NCBI GenBank assembly: GCA_965242615.1
Contig: CBDESR010000005.1
Location: 1,426,001-1,490,000 of the forward strand
DNA from: CBDBCU01 sp965242615
GTDB lineage: Bacteria; Chloroflexota; Dehalococcoidia; Lucifugimonadales; UBA3495
DNA length: 64,000 nt
Reading direction: 5' to 3'
Shown: positions 59,080 through 64,000 of the stretch, in pieces
Layout: every line of letters begins with the position of its first letter
Numbering within the stretch: the first letter of the stretch is position 1
Position numbers and translations under genes: made by a program
Notes under the pieces: generated by a model
What the model saw: only the letters and a program-made list of their open reading frames with translations
Database searches by the model: none
What the model was told of the DNA's origin: nothing

Positions 59080-61317
59080 ATGCCGGTGGAGCAAGCCGTT
59101 CTCGATGAAATCGCCCTCAGCGCGGCCGAGTATGACTTGATTGTCGAACGGCTGGGCCGGGAGCCCAACTCGGTCGAATTGGGGATGTTTGGCGCGCTGT
59201 GGAGCGAGCATTGCGGCTACAAACATTCCAAGCCGCTGCTGAAACTGCTGCCCGGCACTTCCCGCCGCACCCTTTCCCAATCCGGCGCCGAAAACGCCGG
59301 GGCCGTGGACATCGGCGATGGACTGGCCGTGGTGTTCAAGGTCGAATCCCATAACCATCCCTCAGCGGTGGAGCCGCGGCAAGGGGCGGCCACCGGCGTT
59401 GGCGGCATTGTGCGGGATATTCTGGCCATGGGGGCGCGGCCCATTGCCCTGCTTAATTCCCTGCGGTTCGGGCCGCCGGAGACGGTGCGCAACCGCTATC
59501 TGTTTCAGGGCGTAGTCGAGGGCATTTCCTGGTACGGCAACTGCATCGGCGTGCCGGATGTGGGCGGCGAAATCTACTTCGACCAATCCTATTCGCAAAA
59601 TCCCCTGGTCAACGCAATGTGCGTGGGCATCGTCCCCATTAACCAACTGGCCTCGGCGGCGGCGGATACGGCCGGCAGCGTCCTGCTGTTAGTGGGCGCG
59701 GACACCGGGCGGGATGGCATTCACGGGGCCTCCGGGCTGGCATCGCGCACCCTGGAGCCGGAGCAGGAATTGCGCCCTACGGTGCAAGTAGGCAATCCCT
59801 TTCTGGAGAAAATCCTGATTGAGGCGTGTCTGGAAGCCTTGGCTACCGGCGGCGTCAGCGGCATCCAGGATTTGGGGGCGGCCGGCTTGACCAGCGCCGC
59901 CATCGAGTCGGCATATCGCGGCGGCCGCGGCGTCACCCTGGATTTGTCCCAGGTACACCGGCGGGAGCCGGGTATGACCCCTTACGAAACGCTGCTGTCG
60001 GAATCTCAAGAGCGGATGCTGCTGGTAACGCCGCCGGAGGAAGTGGAACGGGTCAGCCGAGTTTTTGAGAAGTGGGATATTCCCTGCCGGCAAATCGGGG
60101 AAGTCCTCCCGGAACCCCAAGCCCACATCCGGGACGGCGACCAGACCATCGCCCAACTGCCCATTAAACCCTTGACCGAAGCGCCGCAATACCGCTATAT
60201 GGGGCGGCGCAACCCCCAATTCCCCCAGTGGCGGCGGCTGGCTTTGACCGCTATTCCCTTGCCGGAGGAAAGCCCGGCGCAAATCCTGACCGACCTGCTG
60301 GCTACGCCCAACATTGCCAGCAAGGAAAGCGTCTATCGCCGCTACGACTACCAGGTACAGACCAACACGGTGGTAGGCCCGGGCAGCGATGCGGCGGTGC
60401 TGCGGATTAAGGGGACGAATAAGGCCATTGCCTTGTGCATTGACGGCAACGCCCGCTACTGCCACCTGCATCCCCACCGGGGCGGGCAAATTGCGGTGGC
60501 GGAAGTCTGCCGCAACCTATCCTGCGTTGGCGCGGAGCCGTTGGCATTAACCGACTGCCTGAACTTTGGCAACCCGGAACGGCTCGAAGCCTATTTCCAA
60601 TTGGAATGGTGCATTCGCGGCATTGCCCTGGCTTGCCGGGAACTGGGGGTGCCGGTAGTCAGCGGCAATGTGAGCCTGTATAACGAAGCGGCCGACGACG
60701 GCTCCGGAAACGCCGCCGCCATTCTCCCCACGCCCATTATCGGCGGCTTGGGACTCCTCGAAAACGCCGCCCGCCATACCACGGCCGCCTTTCCCGAGGA
60801 AGGGCTGTCGGTATTCCTCCTCGGTATGGATTTCTTGTGGACGCGGATGGCGGATTTGGCCGGCAGCGAGTATTTGGAGACGCTGCGGGGAATCACCGGC
60901 GGCCGGCCGGTCATTGACCTGGATTTGGAGCGGCGGGTTCAGCAGCTCTGCCGGCGGCTCGTCCGGGAGGGATTAGCCCGCGCGGCCCACGACTGTTCAG
61001 ACGGGGGGTTGGCGGTGGCTTTGGCGGAAAGCGCCATCCTCGGCGGCGTCGGCTTTCAGGGCGGGCCGGCTTTGGCTCAATTGCCCTCGCGTTGGGACGC
61101 CGCCTTGTTCGGCGAAAAGCAGTCCCGCATCATCGTAGCCCTGCCCCCGGAACGGGGGCCGCAGCTGCGCCGCCAAGCAGTGGAGTATGATGTGCCGCTG
61201 ATGGAGTTGGGCCAGACCGGCGGCGGCCGTTTTCGCTTGGGGGATTATCTGGATTTGCCGTTATCCGAGGTAGCCGCGCCCTGGCGGGAGGGTTTGGAAC
61301 GGGCGATGGACGGGTAA
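59080..61317 (+). CDS. purL: phosphoribosylformylglycinamidine synthase, small PurL
   Basis: Purine pathway enzyme making FGAM. ALWSEHCGYKHSKPLLK, VFKVESHNHPSAVEPRQGAATGVGGIVRDILAMGARP and GASGLASRTLE (AIRS-like half one) are seen. GVSGIQDLGAAGLTSAA follows, and half two has AVAEVCRNLSCVGAEPLALTDCLNFGNP and HDCSDGGLAVALAESA. At 745 residues it is the type that needs PurS and PurQ, neither of which is in the window. Start only 2 bases after the antitoxin-like gene, with GGCGG as weak ribosome site. Confidence 0.96.
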   Translation: MPVEQAVLDEIALSAAEYDLIVERLGREPNSVELGMFGALWSEHCGYKHSKPLLKLLPGTSRRTLSQSGAENAGAVDIGDGLAVVFKVESHNHPSAVEPRQGAATGVGGIVRDILAMGARPIALLNSLRFGPPETVRNRYLFQGVVEGISWYGNCIGVPDVGGEIYFDQSYSQNPLVNAMCVGIVPINQLASAAADTAGSVLLLVGADTGRDGIHGASGLASRTLEPEQELRPTVQVGNPFLEKILIEACLEALATGGVSGIQDLGAAGLTSAAIESAYRGGRGVTLDLSQVHRREPGMTPYETLLSESQERMLLVTPPEEVERVSRVFEKWDIPCRQIGEVLPEPQAHIRDGDQTIAQLPIKPLTEAPQYRYMGRRNPQFPQWRRLALTAIPLPEESPAQILTDLLATPNIASKESVYRRYDYQVQTNTVVGPGSDAAVLRIKGTNKAIALCIDGNARYCHLHPHRGGQIAVAEVCRNLSCVGAEPLALTDCLNFGNPERLEAYFQLEWCIRGIALACRELGVPVVSGNVSLYNEAADDGSGNAAAILPTPIIGGLGLLENAARHTTAAFPEEGLSVFLLGMDFLWTRMADLAGSEYLETLRGITGGRPVIDLDLERRVQQLCRRLVREGLARAAHDCSDGGLAVALAESAILGGVGFQGGPALAQLPSRWDAALFGEKQSRIIVALPPERGPQLRRQAVEYDVPLMELGQTGGGRFRLGDYLDLPLSEVAAPWREGLERAMDG

Positions 61318-61337
61318 GGCCGCCGGCCGGCGGCGGG

Positions 61338-61700
61338 TTAGACGGAACGGGCTTGATAAACCCGGGGAATCAGCTTGCCCTCGACCGGGTCAACCATCAA
61401 GTTGAAAATTTCCAAGGTGGTTGCGCCGACCAGATATTCCCGCTCCGGGCCGAAAATGACCGGGCAGTAGCGTTCCGGCTGACCGTTCAGCCCCAACCGG
61501 GCCATACCATAATCGTAGGCTACCCGGCTGCCATCAGCCAAACCATACTCAATAGTATCCAGCGGCGCCACACCCAACCGCTCCAGCAAAGACGCCGGCA
61601 ACATAGCATGAACCGCCCCGGTGTCAACCAGCGCGGATACCGGGGTTAGCGGCTCAGTGCCGGGGCCGCCTACATTTAAGGTGATGTTAAAGATACCCAT
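61338..61700 (-). CDS. clan AA retropepsin-like aspartic protease
   Basis: The ATG at 61700 gives MGIFNITLNVGG. VSALVDTGAVHAMLPASLLERLGV is the D-T-G active site with flap. LADGSRVAYDYGMARLGLNG and FGPEREYLVGATTLEIFNLMVDPVEGKLIP complete one lobe, so it should act as a homodimer. 120 residues. Such small bacterial retropepsins are often paired with a short upstream gene, as here. Role unknown. Confidence 0.82.
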   Translation of the reverse strand: MGIFNITLNVGGPGTEPLTPVSALVDTGAVHAMLPASLLERLGVAPLDTIEYGLADGSRVAYDYGMARLGLNGQPERYCPVIFGPEREYLVGATTLEIFNLMVDPVEGKLIPRVYQARSV

Positions 61701-61720
61701 AACAGCCGCATCCCTTGTCG

Positions 61721-61951
61721 CTACCACTCCAGTACCACATCCGCGCCAATGTCCAACTGCGCCGCCAAGTGTTCGGCAATATCCAGGCGCAGGCCATCAT
61801 CCTGCGGGAAAGCCTTGCCGAGAAAGACCGTCCACCTTTCATCCCCGGTACTGTTGACGCCGTGAACGGCATCGTAGCAGTGCAGCCCGGGGTTGCTATA
61901 GTCGGTGATGAAAGCGTTGACGGCGCTGATAACGGCGGCGTGGGTGGGCAT
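61721..61951 (-). CDS. small hypothetical protein upstream of the retropepsin
   Basis: The ATG at 61951 is 8 bases after GGGAGG. 76 residues: MPTHAAVISAVNAFITDYSNPGLHCYDAVHGVNSTGDERWTVFLGKAFPQDDGLRLDIAEHLAAQLDIGADVVLEW. Acidic, alpha/beta by appearance, no recognised family. A 20-base gap to the protease suggests a two-gene unit. Confidence 0.6.
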   Translation of the reverse strand: MPTHAAVISAVNAFITDYSNPGLHCYDAVHGVNSTGDERWTVFLGKAFPQDDGLRLDIAEHLAAQLDIGADVVLEW

Positions 61952-61976
61952 CGGGAAACCTCCCGGCGTCAGATTT

Positions 61977-63122
61977 CTAGGTAGGCTTCAAGCTGCTCAA
62001 AAAGATGTCAAACAACAGCTCTAGCCCGGCTTTGGCGTCCGGGCTGTTCTCCTCAGTTACCAATCCCGCAAAAAGGATGTAGTTCTGGCCGCCGCACGCC
62101 AAGGGAGAGAAGTTATACCTCCCCTGGAACACTCCATCGCCGTCCCGGTATTCACCTTGATAGTCGAAATGGAACGACTGTTTATCCTTAGGTTGACCGA
62201 TCTTGCCCACTTCCCCGGAGGCCCAAGTAGTTGCCCGAACTCGCAGACTCTGGTGGTTAAGGTTAGCGAAGATCGGCAAGGCGTCTCCGGTATCTACCAG
62301 GTACAGGAATAAACTGCTGACATCGGACTGGAACCGCGCAAAGTTGGGCGTAGAACCGGGGGACAACTCCCACGGCGGCAGCAGGTTAATGCTGAACCGC
62401 TCGCCAAATATGATGTGCTGCGGAGTGCCACCCCGTTGAGCTTTCGGCGTAGCGGGAGTAGGGGCGGGAGTGTGCGGTTCGGGCGTAGCCGTAGGATTTA
62501 TCGTCTTGGCTAGGAACGGGAACTGCCCCTTGACCGCATTTGCAGCGATGGCGAAGTTGATGCCCGTAACAGGTTTCCCGTCAGGAGACTTGATAAGCTT
62601 CCGAGTATTTACCCCAATGACATTGCCGCGGCGGTCAATCAGCGGGCCGCCGCTATTGCCCGGATTGATGTCGGCATCCGTCTGCAACTCCGGCGGCGGG
62701 CCGGGGTGCTTAGCGCTTACGATACCTAGGGTGACGGTTGATGTATCTTGGGGTCGGCCTTGCCCCGGATAGCCTACCGCGATAACCGGGTCGGCGGCTT
62801 GAGCCAAGTCGGAATTCCCCAAAGATAGGGGAACCTTTAACGGGTTGCGAATGACTTGGAGACAAGCCAAGTCAACATTATCCGGGATACCGGTGTCCAG
62901 GATGATCCCGTCCACTTTTACGTTGTCCAGGAACTGGACGGTCACCGTGTCTCCGTAACGCACCCGGTTATTCTTGTCAGTGACCACGTGGGCGTTGGTG
63001 ATGACGTGACCGGCTTCGGACACTACAAAACCCGAGCCGCTTCCGCTAGAGGTTATTACTTGAACAACCCCATGTTCAACCTCGCTGACGATTTCCGGCC
63101 AATTCGGCGGGTTAAGAGTCAC
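61977..63122 (-). CDS. trypsin-like (S1C/HtrA-type) serine protease with unusual C-terminal domain
   Basis: Triad: VITNAHVVTD (His), DNVDLACLQV (Asp), DADINPGNSGGPLIDRRGNVIGVNTRK (Ser). No PDZ domain. A Pro/Thr linker (NPTATPEPHTPAPTPATPKA, about 205-225) leads to about 150 residues of beta-rich sequence (ERFSINLLPPWELSPGSTPNFARFQSD...LELLFDIFLSSLKPT) that I do not recognise. There is no signal peptide or membrane anchor, so it is cytoplasmic or exported by another route. 381 residues. Confidence 0.85.
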   Translation of the reverse strand: MTLNPPNWPEIVSEVEHGVVQVITSSGSGSGFVVSEAGHVITNAHVVTDKNNRVRYGDTVTVQFLDNVKVDGIILDTGIPDNVDLACLQVIRNPLKVPLSLGNSDLAQAADPVIAVGYPGQGRPQDTSTVTLGIVSAKHPGPPPELQTDADINPGNSGGPLIDRRGNVIGVNTRKLIKSPDGKPVTGINFAIAANAVKGQFPFLAKTINPTATPEPHTPAPTPATPKAQRGGTPQHIIFGERFSINLLPPWELSPGSTPNFARFQSDVSSLFLYLVDTGDALPIFANLNHQSLRVRATTWASGEVGKIGQPKDKQSFHFDYQGEYRDGDGVFQGRYNFSPLACGGQNYILFAGLVTEENSPDAKAGLELLFDIFLSSLKPT

Positions 63123-63306
63123 TGGACACCTCCGGCATACCCTTTTCGGGTTGCGCTACTCCGATTTATCCCGGCCCGGGGAAAGGATTAGGGACAAATA
63201 ATGCCACTAAACTGACTTGGAGTCAACCTTGCCCCGGCCGCGCTACGCCCGGTGGCCCGATTTCAAGTTTGCGGTAGGGGATAGCCGATTGCCGCCAAGA
63301 TTAAAG

Positions 63307-63870
63307 TCAGACGCCGCTCACCCCAAAACTCTCCCGAAACCGGTACAAAGTCATCTCCGGCTCAATCGGCGCTACCGGCAGATACTCCCCTTCAGTGATT
63401 TTGGCGACGATGAACCACGGCCCGGGCGTTTGCAAAGCCTGCTGGAATACCCCTTCCAAATCCTCCAGGTTGTCCACGGTGGCGGTCTGGGGGATGTTGC
63501 AACTTTGGGCTACCTTTTCCAGGTCGGTGCCAAAGGCGGTGTGGCTGGCTTGATGCCCGGTCTGCCCCCACTGCTCGTTGTCCCAAACCACAACGATAAG
63601 GTTGGGCGGCTGCTCCCGCCCGATGCTGGCAATGGCCCCCAAGTTCATCAGCAGGGAGCCGTCGCCGTCCAGAGAGATGACCGGCTGGTCGGTGGAGAGC
63701 GCCATCCCCAAGGCAATCGAGGAACACAGCCCCATATTGCCGTAGGTGTAAAAGTTGCGGTCCCGGTGGCCGGCGTGCCACAGTTCATCGGTGGTCGGGC
63801 CGAGGTTGCTGACGATGGGATAATCGGCGGCATACCGGAGCAGCAGTTGGGTAGCGTCAAACCTAAGCAA
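63307..63870 (-). CDS. thiamine-diphosphate decarboxylase, beta subunit (sulfopyruvate/phosphonopyruvate type)
   Basis: The ThDP signature is LDGDGSLLMNLGAIASIGREQPPNLIVVVWDNEQW (GDGS, then N about 26 residues on). YTYGNMGLCSSIALGMAL precedes it. 187 residues, the size of ComE-type beta subunits. The start is TTG at 63870 behind GGAGGG, inside the alpha subunit's stop. Sulfopyruvate and phosphonopyruvate decarboxylases share this architecture; the sequence does not decide between them. Either would point to organosulfonate or phosphonate metabolism. The 184 bases before 63307 hold nothing. Confidence 0.85.
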   Translation of the reverse strand: MLRFDATQLLLRYAADYPIVSNLGPTTDELWHAGHRDRNFYTYGNMGLCSSIALGMALSTDQPVISLDGDGSLLMNLGAIASIGREQPPNLIVVVWDNEQWGQTGHQASHTAFGTDLEKVAQSCNIPQTATVDNLEDLEGVFQQALQTPGPWFIVAKITEGEYLPVAPIEPEMTLYRFRESFGVSGV

Positions 63871-64000
63871 GTTTCCCTCCGTGGAGCAGCTGGGTCAGGC
63901 AGATGGCGACCGGCTGGCGGTTGGCGTGGCACAGTTTTATCGCCCCGTCGACGATTTTCTCCATATTGCGCTCGTCCTCGAGGGTAAAATGTACCAAGCC
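63863..64000 (-). CDS. thiamine-diphosphate decarboxylase, alpha subunit (cut by window)
   Basis: Reading from the right edge: GLVHFTLEDERNMEKIVDGAIKLCHANRQPVAICLTQLLHGG, ending at the TAG at 63863-63865. This is the C-terminal end of a PYR-domain subunit as in ComD. Its stop overlaps the beta-subunit start by 8 bases, so the two are translationally coupled. The rest is outside the window. Confidence 0.75.
   Translation of the reverse strand, partial: GLVHFTLEDERNMEKIVDGAIKLCHANRQPVAICLTQLLHGGKLA

Overview
The window is 64 kb of GC-rich bacterial DNA. It looks like a free-living or host-associated member of the Chloroflexota, with an SAR202/Dehalococcoidia-like gene repertoire. Evidence for this is an LLM-class flavin oxidoreductase, several alpha/beta hydrolases, Ldh2- and ornithine-cyclodeaminase-like oxidoreductases, a CocE-type hydrolase, a 5S rRNA gene standing alone, and secreted proteins sharing a Cys-rich C-terminal signature. 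The assignment is an inference from gene content, not from a phylogenetic marker.

Layout. 1-4630 is core: fabF (cut by the left edge), ruvX and alaS. 4.7-15.8 kb is an accessory stretch. It holds dRS3-like palindromic repeats, a 44-bp tandem array, two broken paralogous secreted proteins, small membrane-anchored coiled-coil proteins, an alpha/beta hydrolase, an LLM oxidoreductase and a probable flavin-dependent halogenase. 15.9-18.9 kb is a three-gene catabolic operon. 19.0-25.7 kb is a graveyard of insertion sequences and broken defence genes: an IS carrying an MT-A70 methyltransferase passenger, an IS1595 relic, an IS5 element with a CTAG duplication, a frameshifted protease, a DUF3883 nuclease domain and a truncated HEPN gene. 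27.2-29.5 kb is housekeeping (rluD-lspA and a hydrolase). 29.6-34.1 kb is a DNA methyltransferase-McrB-McrC block. 34.1-38.1 kb holds threonine aldolase, a coiled-coil protein, a decayed toxin-antitoxin pair, an isochorismatase-fold protein and rarA. 39.4 kb holds an OsmC-like gene with an in-frame TGA at the position of the reactive cysteine. 41-64 kb is mostly ordinary: LVIVD protein, radA, clpC, 5S rRNA, iscA, two DUF4258/DUF2283 pairs, CocE hydrolase, phoU, two secreted paralogs, penicillin acylase, argC, a PIN/Phd-like pair, purL, two proteases and a sulfopyruvate/phosphonopyruvate decarboxylase-like pair cut by the right edge.

Two observations stand out. First, the OsmC-like gene (39438-39947) has TGA where the family has its catalytic cysteine, followed at the right distance by a hairpin with a GGU loop. 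This is the pattern of a bacterial selenoprotein. Second, two loci 14 kb apart (26108-26613 and 39971-40482, both minus strand) share about 500 bp of non-coding sequence. They have an identical TTGACA-17-CATAAT promoter and conserved hairpins with compensatory base changes, so they look like two copies of a long structured RNA that I cannot assign to a known class.

A recurring theme is a family of small proteins (five clear copies, two related) with N-terminal membrane segments, a charged helix and a W-Y-E ... P-P-P ... N-G tail. Several genes are broken by single-base shifts in homopolymers. Some of these could be assembly errors rather than real mutations.
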